Source: Selaginella tamariscina
Lineage: Eukaryota > Streptophyta > Lycopodiopsida > Selaginellales > Selaginellaceae
Reading direction: 5' to 3'
DNA length: 64,000 nt
NCBI GenBank assembly: GCA_003024785.1
Contig: PUQB01000067.1
Span: 335,999 to 399,998 of the forward strand
Shown: in pieces, positions 34,870-53,077 of the stretch
Layout: each line of letters starts with the position of its first letter
How positions within the stretch are numbered: position 1 is the first letter of the stretch
Notes under the pieces: generated by a model
What the model was told of the DNA's origin: nothing
Databases searched by the model: none
The model's input: only the letters and a program-made list of their open reading frames with translations
Program-made: the position numbers and the translations under genes

Positions 34870-36400
34870 TTAAATAAGTGCATCAATTTGATGGGGCTCC
34901 AAACAATCTGCATTGGTACCTTCAATAACATATGGAATACTCATTTTAAGGATGTGGAAATTACAAAACGCTCTAAAATGATTACCTATTTTTGTTCTCG
35001 CCAGCACAATTATCCATTTGTAAAAGCAAATGATGAGGAAGCTTATTTGATGTTGAGGACACATGTACACTATATGAGCTAGATCCCTCCACTGAACCAG
35101 AACTCTCAACAAAGCCATTTATTTCTGTGCAGGCTGCTAACAATGCTTCTCATATTTCTCAAGTAGTCTCAAGTGCAGATGTGTTCATGAGAGCATTATG
35201 TAAAGGTTTAAGGTGTTGTTTCTTCACTTTGAGATTATTCATAGGACTTGTTTGTTGGGCTTCAAGGTTTCTAAAACACATGGCCAACGACCCAATAGTG
35301 AAATTGGAGTCACTAGACCAATGTGAAAGTGAAAAGTGTCCATATGATTCATAACCGTGTCCATGTGTTAGCACACATGTCAATAAAATAAAAAATTTCA
35401 TGACATTTCCAAGGCACTTTGGTGTTGCAATGAGCTTTGAAATGTTGAATGATTCATGGATCAAGCACATGTATTCTGACGGGTGTGACACAGAAAGCAT
35501 GTGGTGTCCATTGTACTGAGACTAGCAAGTTTATTGTGCAATCATGTTGGCCTCTATCTTCTTTTGAATGGTAGTGATCTCCACCATGGTTTTTGCACAA
35601 GCCTCTACAGCCTTACAAGTGTCACACTTGGAAAAGCTTAGTTAAGGGTTTCTTAAGCTCATACTTACTTTTATTTTCTAGATATGTACTAGTATACTTG
35701 TCAATACTTGTTGCCAAAGGTGTGTTTAAAACAATCACGCTCAGTTTCTTTATGGTTGGTCACACTCATGAAGATATTGATGCATTCTTCATCAAGGTCT
35801 CCAACTCTACAAAAAGGACAAGTGCACTTACCTTACCACATATGATGGATCTTTTTGAAAATTGCATTTCCAAAAAAAGTTGTGCTTTGCTTGTGATTGA
35901 GGTGCCAGACTTCAAAAAGTTTTTCAAGGAATATATCAAAGAGGGGAACAATTCTTTAACTTGTCACCCTATGCTAGTACAATTTTTTTCTCCATAAAAA
36001 ATAGTACCTATTATGCAGTACAAATTACGGCCATCAGAGCAGGAGTGGTTACTGAAAGAGGGCTTAATGGAAAGCCACTTCTCCCAAAAGGACAACTACA
36101 CCCTATTTTATTGAGTGCCCAACTCAAGGAACAAAAGCTTATTATTGATGGGATCAAGAAATATGTGACATGTGTTCAAAAATCGATGCTAAAGAATTCT
36201 AATAAGGTAACTAATTACTCAGAATATATAAACATGTGGTCGACTATTGAGAGACTGTTGTTTGAGAGTTAGAAGGGCCTATTGTCACAAGTACAAAATT
36301 ACAACACCCTTTTTGGCCTAAAACAAGGTGGCAAGAAGATATTGAAATGACATCAATGAGCGAAAATGACATAGAAGTCAATAGTGATGTGGAAGTGTAA
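34870..36400 (+). pseudogene. Degenerate transposon-like coding stretch with VGHTHEDID motif
   Basis: Coding signal runs through all three frames. The clearest part (about 35640-36000) reads LVAKGVFKTITLSFFMVGHTHEDIDAFF, followed by TLPHMMDLFENCI. The phrase MVGHTHEDID with the preceding VAKGxFKTI is typical of large, multicopy uncharacterised eukaryotic proteins (DUF7869-like) that look transposon-derived. Further down, RAGVVTERGLNGKPLLPKG belongs to the same product. No terminal inverted repeats were found and the reading is broken several times, so it is a dead copy. The family label is from memory. Confidence 0.5.
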
Positions 36401-36429
36401 ACCCCACATTTGTTGAACAAAGAAACCAA

Positions 36430-38066
36430 AAACCAAAATCATATTTGATTGTTGCAAGGATTTTTAAAAATTAATGATCATCCTCATTACTTTAAATGTG
36501 TCATATAATCAGCCTATTTGGATAAGTTAAATTATCAACACACCTAAAGTTATTATAAAAATAGTATGGTAAAGGTTACATGGTTCAAACCACAAAAGAG
36601 GCAACATGACAAGAAGAGCGAAAGATATAATGGATGCCTAGAGAAAACATGGTTTCCCAATCAAAAAGACCAAACATGTTTTATAAATGTTAAATCCATT
36701 CAATATGGGTGGATGTTAAAAAGCGTTGATAAAGTCATGATTAACAAAATTGTAAGAGAATGTATATTTGCTAAAGTTTAAAGCAATTACAAAATTATAG
36801 AATATAGTATATTTAATATTCATATTTATAATAAACTCTTTAATAAGAGTACCAAATTGTGTACTTAACTATATAAATTTATAAAAAGATATGGAAGATT
36901 GACTATATAGGATTTTGTATATATATATATTATTAGTAGTAAATTTTTAATTAGTGTTATATTTAAATATTAATATTTTAATAACAACATACATATTTAT
37001 ATAATGTACCTCTCATGCTCTTTAATAATTTTTATATTAGGCTCATACAATCTTAAATGTAATATATTATAAACTTAATACCTTTTACTTTATAATGTTA
37101 TTAATTCTTGGTTTACGAATGTTATAATTTATTAAAGGGTCAATTACAAAAATAGAATATTCTAAAAAATATTCTATCTTTAAACATATATTATTTAAGA
37201 ATATTCCTTTAATATTAATTAAATAACTAAAATTATTAATTATTAAGAAATGGACTATTGACATGCCCATTTTAATTATAACATGCATTAAATTTTAGTT
37301 TTGTCAATAAGGATGTTGACATTTTTAAAAGCAAATGGAGTATTATAAGCTTTAATTATAACTACATAGAGAGTATAAACATTAATGAGGATATTGATAT
37401 TTTTAAATGCAAATGGAATGTCATAGTTTTTTTTTATCACGAATTTCTCTTTCCAATATAAATTATAGCCTAACCTTAATTAACAATATGTCATTTAATG
37501 CTATTGAACCCACCTTGGATTGGTTGCAAAAGTAACAACTAGCGTTTATTTAAATAACTAAATTAATGAATTTGTGAAATTTTGACATTATATTAGGTAA
37601 ATTAACATTACTTTTAAGAGGAGTTGCATGAATTTTCAAACTTGATAATTTGTCTTGCCATTTTTGTACCTATTGTGCACCAATTTATTATATTGTCATT
37701 TTTTCTTTAGCAATTGATATGATTTTTTAGGTTATTTATAAATTTTTTACATAAGTAATCTAATTAAACACACAGTTGTGTTTCTATTGAGTTTTCATCA
37801 TTATTAATTATGTTTAAAAGAGACTTGATTTAATTATTAATTATGTTTGACATAGACTTAATTCCGTATTGAGAATCCTAATTCAAATTGTCAAAACTAT
37901 AATTAAAAATAAATATAAATGAAATAATTAATTTTATTTATGAGCAAAAATAATAATAAAAGAAAATACAGTTATTCACGAAATTGATCAATAACTAGGG
38001 TTGAACTAGATTGCTTTGACATTTAACATGTGTCTCTTTATATATAGCTTTAAGAAGCTTAATCAC
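36430..38066. other. Very AT-rich intergenic DNA
   Basis: Nothing is supported beyond short open frames such as 36566-36781, a Lys-rich peptide with no recognisable features. Short A/T runs are common. Confidence 0.55.
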
Positions 38067-38740
38067 GTCTTTAATCTTAAAACATATATTAAATGGATAC
38101 ATGACACGATTTAATAAATTGCATGTGTGACAATATATTTATATAGTGATTGCATAGTAATTGTATAATGTTTGTTATGTAAAGTTTATTGATTTGCCAA
38201 AATCTTATCGATAATAACAATTTTTAGTTAAAAATTAAAATCTTCACACTTTAATTTTTTTGAACGAATATATGGCTTTCTAAGAATTTGATGTATAAAA
38301 AAATAAGTCAAATCAATAATTATATAGGAAAATTTCTATTCAAATAACTATTTAGGACATAGTTAATTATTTTAAATATATTTTATTAAAGTTAATTATA
38401 TTTAAATAGCTAGTTTAATGACATTATTTATGCATTAAATGCTTTAAAATGTTATTAAGTGCATATTTACTTAATGAACAATTATTTTTGTAATAAATTT
38501 TAAGTTTATTTTGGTTATAAGAAAAACTATACCAAGAAAGAAGAAACCCACAATTACATGTGTTATTAAAGGTAAATAAAGAACTTTTTTTTTACTATAT
38601 GAAAGTATGAGAAAATAAAGACGAAAACATTAAGGTTTTAATGTAAAAGAAGAAGAATAATGAAACAAAAAGAATTAAAATTATAAAAAGGAAATGATTA
38701 TAGAGTGGAGACAAAAATAGACTTGGTTACATTTTAATGA
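38067..38740 (+). repeat. AT-rich repeat shared with 50482-51090
   Basis: It starts GTCTTTAATCTTAAAACATA and includes TAGTGATTGCATAGTAATTG and CCAAGAAAGAAGAAACCCAC. The same order of motifs occurs directly after the right LTR of the 44.6-kb element. There is no coding capacity. Confidence 0.8.
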
Positions 38741-39180
38741 GGGGAAAGGCTTTCTTTTTTATAACATTTGTAAAAAAAAGAACTTGTAAGAATGCATTTA
38801 AAATAAGGAGTAATAGTTTTAAGACTTTAAGTTTTCGTTATAAACAATGTATACAATTAACCTTCAAAAGGTTAAGCAAGATAAAATGATTCATGAGTAT
38901 AAAGAAATCAAGTTATGAAGTGAATAAAAATTTATAAATTTGTTACTTCATTGCTAAAAGGTTATTTATCTTTCATAAAATTTCTAAAATATTTCAACTT
39001 AATACTAGGTTAAATAAAATTAAAAGGCTTCTTCCAACATATATATTGATGAGAAGACGTGCATAAGATTTATGAGCACTATAAACCAAGTGTTTTTTAA
39101 TGGCACACTTGAATTAATAAAATTAAATTCTTGATTTGAAATAATAATATGAATCAACAAACATTATAAAGAAAGGAGAC
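38741..39180. other. AT-rich DNA
   Basis: No gene is seen. The AATAATAATATGAATCAA motif near 39140 also echoes the end of the 50.5-kb repeat copy. Confidence 0.5.
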
Positions 39181-39189
39181 TCTATGTTC

Positions 39190-41664
39190 CATAAGGGACA
39201 TGGAGGGAGAGGCTATAAGAGAGCATCACAACGTTCCTTTGGCAAGACATGGTGAAAAGCTTGGCTTTGTTAAAATAGGAATTTTATTGGCCAGGTATGA
39301 TAAACAATGTTGCCAAGTATATTAAGACATGCCCACATGTTAATAGGTGAAAAGTCGATTGCAAAAACAAGTTGAGAAGTTGCAATGTATACCAATTCCA
39401 GAGAGTTAATTTCAAATTGTTACTTTGGACTTTATCAAAGATTGCCAAAATCTTATGGTTTTAACGCTCTCATGGTGGTGGTCGATTGGTTTTCAAAGGT
39501 TGCTCATTTCATTCCAACAATAAAAATAATAAATGCAAAACAAGCAGCAAGTTGTTCTTCCATGAGGTCGTAAGAGTGCGCGAGCTACTGAAAACGATGA
39601 TCTCAGATCGGAATTCTCGATTTACAGGCAAGTTTTAAGGAACATTGTTTAAGTAGTTTGGCATGATGCTAAAGTTCAGTACGGCTTACCATTAGCAAAC
39701 AAATATTCAAACGGAGAAGGTGAACCGACAAGTCAAGGACTATCTCAAATGCTATGTTCAAGGTGATCAGCTTAATTGGGTTGAATACTTGGATATGGCT
39801 GAAATATGTTACAATAACTCGACACACACTGCGATTGGGTGTAGCCTGATGGAGAGGAATAAGGGTGGTATTCCTCAGAATATGGTGTTACCAAAAGATG
39901 ATGTCAATCGAGTTCCCTCTGTATCAGAGTTTATTGAACAATTGTATCGGACATGGGAGGCTACTTGTCAAGCAATGGCTGTAACATAGGAAAGGTATCA
40001 TGATAAGCATCGACGGGATGTATAATATCAGGTTGGGGATATGGTATTAATAGTTAAGTACTAGAAACTAAAGGTTCTAGTGACTCTTTCGAGGAAGTTT
40101 ATCACACTACATAGGTTCGTACAAGGAGTAGGAAAGGTGGCTTATGAGATAGATCTTCCTTCGGAGTTGGGAACGTTACACAATGTGTTTTATGTCAATT
40201 TACTCAAAGCATTCCACAAGGATGAGAACCATACACAAAGATACATTAACTTATGTTCATCCCTAAAGTAGTTGGTGAAGATAAGGAGTAGGAAGTCGAA
40301 ACCATATTGAGCAAAAGGAAGGTTTATGGATTGCAAAAATGTAAGTTTGAGTATCTCATCAAATGGAAGGGTTATCCAGCGTGCGAATTGACATGGGAAC
40401 CATTGGAGAATCTGTAGAACGAGATGGATTTGGTGAATGAGTTTGAGGTAAGGTCTCAAGTTGATTAAGAAATAAAGTTTTATTTCTTCTTAACCTAAGG
40501 GCAGACTTAACTAGAGGCCTCTGATATAAATTCTAGTTAATTTAAATAAATTAATTAACTTGTTGTTTGTGTCGGGTGATAAACTTTGCAAACGTGCAAA
40601 AGGTCTCCAAGTGACTTCTTGTCGCAGGTGGTGCCTCCGGCAACTAAGTTAGACGCTTAGTGAACGATGGTTCTAAAGTACTTGGCTTCACATAACACAA
40701 GGGAGGTAATGTAAATTATGTGAACTTTTTGCTGACTCCATATAAAGTGATTAACATTAGTTTTTGGTTAATTTTTTCTAACCTAGTCTAGTCTTGGAGT
40801 TGGACGTTGACATTGACATTTTCAAAGGCTGGGAGTGTGTCATAGTTTTTACTATGACTCAACCCTTTAATTTGGGGTTTGATTGTTGTTACCTACCGAG
40901 TTGTGTGACGAACCCTAAATTTAATGAGAAATAGGCCCGCATAGTGCACTTGGATATCTAATGATGGTCTGGCCGGGTGTCATTAGGTATTTGCAAAAAA
41001 CTCTAGGCAAAGCTAACACTTCCATTTAAAAAACTCTCCCTCGATTTGACGTTCCAAAATAGGTTTTTCGTAAAAGTATAGCTTATCAAAAAGGGTTAGG
41101 GACACCCCTAGGGTTGCACTAACCCCACACCCTAATACTCCCCCCCTAGGGGCTAGATTTAGGGTTAGGTTAAGCATCTCTTTCCATTAAGGGCTGGCAT
41201 TTCTTGCCAACCCACTTACTCATTTAGGAAAATAGGGGGGGGGGCTCTATCACATAAATAAGTATGTGTAGTGAGGCTTCATGGGTTCAAAAGAGAGCTC
41301 GCTAACCTCCTACTGGTGCAAGATAAACTTGTGTCATCAAGGCGCAAATCTCTGTTGTGCTACCCTAACTTCCACACGACAGGGGTACGCTCCACATTTG
41401 GGTTAAACTATCCTTATCGTTGGCAGGATCTTGCCTTTGTGACTGAATACGTCACTTCCAAGGAGTTAGTCAAATTCCTTAGTTCAAAAACCTACTTGCA
41501 AATTCAAAGGCATTGATTGAGTTCACGTTTCGCAAAACTAGTGGTTGAGGCCTTGCTCCGATCACCTCAACTACGCCAAGCTAGGAATGATACATGTATC
41601 TCAGTTGGTTCGTGTATTCTGATTTACAAGGTGAGACTTGTTCGTGACTTGGTCAGCTGGAGGT
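39190..41664 (+). mobile_element. 3' part of a Ty3/gypsy chromovirus with its LTR
   Basis: Integrase-like pieces appear in order: LPKSYGFNALMVVVDWFSKV (about 39433), a DWLEYL/NNSTHTAIG-like region (about 39720-39990), and a GKVAYEIDLPSELGTLHNVF segment (about 40130). A chromodomain-like YLIKWKGYPACELTWEPLE follows at about 40345. A GGCTGGGAG tract precedes an LTR starting TGTCATAG at 40838 and fading out near 41664. It is broken, with only the 3' third left. It is the same family as the LTRs at 25-35 kb. Confidence 0.82.
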
Positions 41665-42038
41665 GATACATATATAATATAACACACACGATATACGTAT
41701 ATACATATATTTAATTTATTTAGCACACACACACGATATACATATATACATACGCACACTCATGTATATACATATACATATATATGTGTGTGTATCTATA
41801 TAATTTTATTTAGCACACACATGCACATACATGATAAACATATACATATAGATATATATACATACACACACACACACATGTGTATATATATGTGTGTGTG
41901 TGTGTGTGTATCTATATAATTTTATTGATTTATCTATCTCTGGCACACACACAGACACATCTTGTATATACATACATATATATGAGTGTCTTTGTATAAT
42001 TTAATTTTTTTATCTCTCTCGCACACTCCTATATATAC

Positions 42039-42074
<36 letters not shown>

Positions 42075-42075
42075 T
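41665..42075. repeat. CA/TA microsatellite block
   Basis: Alternating runs of CA, TG and TATATAC, with TTTATTTAGCACACACA repeated. No gene. Confidence 0.85.
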
Positions 42076-42082
42076 CTTCCTG

Positions 42083-42770
42083 GTGCGAGGGATTAACCAA
42101 AGGGCAGCGGGATTAATCCGGCCACCCATGCCGTGCCTAAAGGGTGGTGGATTAATCCCGCCAACCATACCATGTTTGGCGGGCGGAATTAATCCCGCCC
42201 CACACTCTTTGACATAAACAGTGGCGGCAGGATTAATCCTGCCCCACATTCTTTGAGATATAAAGGGTGGTGGGATTAATCCCGCCAACCCTTTCATGTC
42301 ACCACCGTTTATGTCTCAAAGAGTGTGGGGCGAGATTAATCTCGCCACCCATTATGTCTCAAAGAATGTCGGGCGGGATTAATCTTGCACACCACCCTTA
42401 TCCATATGAGAGAGTTGTGGGCGGGATTGATCCCGCCCACTAGGCATGGAAGGGGTGGTGGGATTAATCTCGCCACAACTCTCTCATATGAATGAGGGTG
42501 GTGGGCGGGGTTAAGCCCGCCCCACATTCTTTAAGACATAAAGGGTGGTGGATTAATCTCACCATCAGGTATGGAAGGGGTGGCGGGATTAATCCCGCCA
42601 CCCTTTATGTCTTAAAGATTCATCTCACCCACCATTTTAGGAATCAAGAAAGTGTTGGCAGGATTAATCCCACCACCCCTTCACTGTCAAGTAAAATGGT
42701 AGGTGAGATGAATCCTGCCCACTTCTCTTTGAGACGGAGAAAGGTGGCGGGATTAATCCCGCCCCACACT
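42083..42770. repeat. Array of about 16 palindromes GGCGGGATTAATCCCGCC
   Basis: Variants of an 18-base perfect palindrome, centred on ATTAAT, recur every 40-45 bases. Exact or near-exact forms lie near 42082, 42225, 42268, 42332, 42371, 42419, 42456, 42582 and 42745. The spacers are also repeated and contain CTTTGAGACATAAA in either orientation. Open frames through the array, rich in GGINPA-type repeats, are artefacts. The block is GC-rich inside AT-rich surroundings. Confidence 0.9.
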
Positions 42771-42955
42771 TTATGTGAATGTACATGTGTATTAGTATAT
42801 ATAAGTTTTTTATCTCCTTTTATTTCCATATCCTTCTGGATCAAACTCAAAGAATTAATATGACTAATTACACACAAAATATATACTCTATTGAACCATC
42901 ACTTCTATAATCTTATTAAATATTTTGAGTAAAAGCCAGTAAACCATATAAAACT

Positions 42956-43035
42956 GTCCAAAGCTCACATTTGTGGTGGTTCTAAAACCAAATGATACCA
43001 GTTTTTTTGCATTATCACAAACGTGAGCTTTGGAC
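42956..43035. repeat. Short hairpin (20-base inverted repeat)
   Basis: GTCCAAAGCTCACATTTGTG is mirrored by CACAAACGTGAGCTTTGGAC about 40 bases later. It could be the core of a small foldback element; no protein is encoded. Confidence 0.75.
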
Positions 43036-43317
43036 ACTTAATTCTGTCCACTTCTCTATGAGACAAAGAAGGGTGTATGTGAATTTACCAATGTATTAAT
43101 ATATATAAGCACATGTTTGTCTGTATATTATAATTTCTCGCCATTTAAATAGTTTGAACACTTCAGAAAAATATGTATAAACTCTGTAAAGTTTTAATAG
43201 TGTATTTGTATATTCAGGTTTATACAAGTGTGTGTGTGTTTTATATGAATTGTATTCATAATGTATTATTATGCAGAAAGACGGATTGATCAAACAATAA
43301 GATTCAGTAATTAGTAT

Positions 43318-44560
43318 GGAGTCATCATCAAATTCTGGGTAAGAATTAAAACCAAATATGTTATATTCGGATATGTGTTTGAAGACTTATCATTTTTATA
43401 TTTAAATGTGGAATTGAGGTGACATTAAAGACAAGAGGAAATGAGATGGGCATGGGATTCTAAAATCAACATGGCCATATTTCAAAATAAATGGGAAGCG
43501 CATTGGATCAACCATAGTTGCTGTCAAACTAACCTCTGTCACATTGCGTGGACAAGCAAAACAATGGAAACTAAATTCACTAATCAAGCACCCAAGGGCA
43601 TACTACGAATCGAGATTGGACGATGCTCGAACTATATACCTTGTTTCATCCAATGTCACATTCTCAAATCCAGAGGACGCGAGATACAATAAGAACCTCG
43701 GGTGGTTTTGTCGACTTGTGGATTATGACGTTTACATGTTCACTAATGATGTCGACCGTGAAGTTCTTCTTTAACTAAACGAAAGCCCATCTATGGAGGG
43801 GATCATATTAGATGTGTACTTCGAGAATCTCAATACTCATTGAGTAGGTGTATTTGTAGTAGATATTGCTTTACAATACAGAACATTCACAAGTGAAGTA
43901 ATCGTCCCCCTTCTTATTGAAAAAGAACATAGCGACATCGTTAGAGAGATTGAAAGGGTGGTTTGGTCCCAAGTTTTTTATAGATCACGTTCAATTTGCT
44001 TGAGAATCTTCGGAAGCTAGAAGAGTGTGCTAAGAACATTAGAATAGTTGCAGTCGGGGATCACCTATGGCATCCCATGCTGCAATAAGCATAAGGAAAT
44101 GATGTTGGATGATAAGATTTACGAGTGTAGGGTTAAGTATTGTAGTGTTAACCCCAACTTTAATTACAAGCCACTCAACCAAGAACATGTAGTTGAGTTA
44201 ATGGAGAAGATAAAGGACAACAATTCTTACACCGTTCCACATAATGCTATTTTGTGCCTATACTATGAAAGAAAGAAAGGCACTGAGATAGTGTGGGTGA
44301 CAACACTAGAACAAATCACGAAGATTCAGACAGAAAATAAAAAATCAATTAGGTATTACATTAAAAGTGGCAAACACACGATTACAACAGCCCAATGACT
44401 TCTCGATGAACATAATAAAGGAACAATGGCAACAAAATTTTCCGAGCATACATGTGAGAAGTTGACAAAAAGATCGGCATTTTTAACTAAGCCGAATCTC
44501 ACAACTGAGCAGTACCATAAGTTATCAACGAAATGGGACATTGCCAACACCAACCATTAC
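43318..44560 (+). pseudogene. Unrecognised degenerate gene with a ParB-like stretch
   Basis: ATG at 43318 opens a short Ser-rich exon (MESSSNSG) with a GTAAGA donor. A long stretch mostly in one frame follows, interrupted at a few points (including stops near 43772 and 43841). It reads WPYFKINGKRIGSTIVAVKL, LIKHPRAYYESRLDDARTIY, FENLNTH and FTSEVIVPLLIEKEHSDIV. The last part has NPNFNYKPLNQEHVVELMEK and SGKHTITTAQ, an order and spacing like the fold of ParB/Srx-type domains (an R-x-L-xx-EHV helix followed by a SG(Q/K)H signature). It ends abruptly where the truncated LTR of the 44.6-kb element begins. The product and origin are unknown. Confidence 0.4.
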
Positions 44561-44569
44561 AACAGGATA

Positions 44570-50481
<5,912 letters not shown>

Positions 50482-51090
50482 GTCTTTAATCTTTAAAACA
50501 TATATTAAAATGGAAATTGCATGTATGACAAGATGTAATTCATATAGTGATTGCATAGTAATTGTATAATGTTTGTTATGCAAAGTTTATTGGTTCGCCA
50601 AAATCTTATCAATAAAACAATTTTTAGTTAAAAATTAGAATTTTCACACTTAATTTTTATGAATGAATATATGGCTTTCTAAGAATTTGATGTAATATAA
50701 AAAATTAAGTCAAATCAATAATTGAAGTAGGAAAAATTTTTTAATTCAAATAACTATTTAAAGCATTATTTTAAATAATTTTATTAAAGTTAATTTACTT
50801 AATAGCTAGTTTAACGACATTATTTATGCATATTAAATACTTTAAAATGTTATTGAGTGCATATTTACTTAATGAACAATTATTTTTTAACAAATTTCAA
50901 GTTTATTTTAGTTTATGGGAGAAACTCTACCAAGAAAGAAGAAACCCACAATTATATATGTTATTAACAATAAAAGAACTCTTTCTTATATATATAGAAG
51001 TAAATGTGGAAAATAAAGAAGAAACACAAAGGTTTTATGTAAAAAAGAATAATAATGAAAGAATTAAAATTATAAAAAAAATCAATTTGA
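50482..51090 (+). repeat. AT-rich repeat shared with 38067-38740
   Basis: It begins GTCTTTAATC directly after the LTR end and follows the 38-kb copy, with small indels, to about the GAATTAAAATTATAAAA motif. The LTR element therefore sits at a defined point of this repeat. Confidence 0.8.
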
Positions 51091-53040
51091 AATAATAATT
51101 TGAATCAATAGATATGTGTATTTCCAATAAGATGAAGAACAATTATATAAGCATTATGAGTTTAATGAGATTATAATAGTTGTATAATGACTTTTTAAAA
51201 TTGGGTTTTGACTTGAAAAAAATTGATGACATTTGGTATTCATTATGTGTGAAAGGATGTTATAATATGTTATAAATTTACTTAAAATTGGAGAGAGATG
51301 TATATATTAAATTAAAGTTTAAAGAATTTTTAATATCAGTAAATATACAAAAAAATTATCATTATTTATAACCTATTTTTAAATTTTTCAAAGGTCAAAA
51401 GATAAAACAAATTAATAAATTCTTTGACGTTTCATAGGAAAGATTTTAGAAATGATAACACTTTTAAAATATTGAGTTCAAAAGTTATCAATAAATATCA
51501 CACTTGTGCAAGTTTTATGTAAGAATAATATAATTATATTAAAATGTAGTACTTAATCTACATATAAATTTGAATAAGCTTCCATTGGATAATAGGAGTA
51601 TCTCACAATCTCATATACAGAAATCACAAAAGATCTTTTATATAGATTAAGAATTGCAGTGAAAGAAAATTAAAATTATAATAATTAAAAAAAAAATATG
51701 ACATTCAAAATGAACATTGCTAAAATGGTATTAAAATTAAATTTTAAAAATTGTTCATGTGGGTCTTATAAAAAATGACAATTTTAACTTAGTGGATAAA
51801 ATTGATAACTTGGTGCAAATTATAATAAACATGAATTTATAAATGATGAATAAGTTCATAAGACTTTGAAGTGTGAATATGCAATTTAAAAACTTATCAA
51901 CTTCTAAAGAATGGAGGGAGGGCTTAGAATGTTATTCATGGTTATTTAAGTTGGAATAAATATTTTCTAATTTATTAATGACTATTAAAATTAGCATGGT
52001 ACAATGTTATAGCACAAACATATTGTAAGAAATGTTTTAACCTCATAAACCTAGTGAAGATCGAGTTTATGAATAATTATACTTATCAACTTGTGTAAAT
52101 TTTCTTAGAAGGTTAAACATTGACAAAGTGAATTATATTTTGCAATTTTTCTTTAAAATGTCTAAACATTGACAAAGTAGTTAATATCTTATGTAACTTT
52201 TTTTTTTAAAAGGTTTAGATATTGATAAAATGAATTAATATCTTATGCAACTTTCTTTCAAAAGTCTAGATATTGACAAGGTGAATTACATTATTATCTT
52301 CAAAGGCAAATGCATATCTACTTTCTTACTGGGTTTTCAAATAGAACAAAATTTGCTTTATTCACAAAAAGAAGGTTGCATGGACACCACACCCTTACAT
52401 GTAATTTTCTATTGATATTAAAAACCTGAAATTACTATATTTAATAACTAAATGATTATTAATAGTGAAGATATATTTAAAGAATTTCTCATTAGTTTAC
52501 TTAGGAAACTTATGATAAAGAAAATGTAAATACAAATATACATCTATCAACTAGCCCAAAACATGTAGTAGTGTATAATAATTATTCAAGATACATATCC
52601 CGTTGGAGGGATAGTCCTTTTATATATAAGACATTTGCAATTTAATTTTAACAAAATTAGAACTTTAACCTTATAAATTAATTTTAAAAGTATATGTGAA
52701 AATAAGTTTAAAATTAAAATAATATTTAAACTATTAAATAAAATATATTCTTAAACTATATTTTACACCTAATGTTTTACGCGAGTAACAAAAACCTAAC
52801 CTACCACACTTTAACACTTTGAAGTAGTGTATCAATAATAAAAGGATGCCATGTCGTAGAAAAATCTGGAATGTCACGAGCCTCAATATGCAGCAAAAAT
52901 TATTATATTCAATAATAATGAATTAAAGAACTTTAATATTTTAGTATTTAGTACCAGAAGATTCTACACGTTCACAATGATGATTTCCTACGTGTGGTTG
53001 AAATGATGGATGGATTTTAAAGAGTGGAGCTACTAGATAT
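51091..53040. other. Very AT-rich intergenic DNA
   Basis: No gene. Between about 52118 and 52290 there are four diverged units of a roughly 65-base tandem repeat marked by ATTGACAAAGT(G/A) and TCTTATG(T/C)AACTTT. Confidence 0.6.
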
Positions 53041-53077
53041 TCTAAGAATATACCTTGTACTTTATTGTAATCTTATT

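Noticed and set aside
42083-42770. CRISPR array
   Set aside because: Spacers are themselves repeated, the repeat is a drifting palindrome, and this is plant nuclear DNA with no cas genes.
42010-42877. Several overlapping open frames with GGINPA-type repeats as a repetitive protein
   Set aside because: The same repeats read equally well on both strands because the DNA unit is a palindrome; there is no start context or flanking exon.
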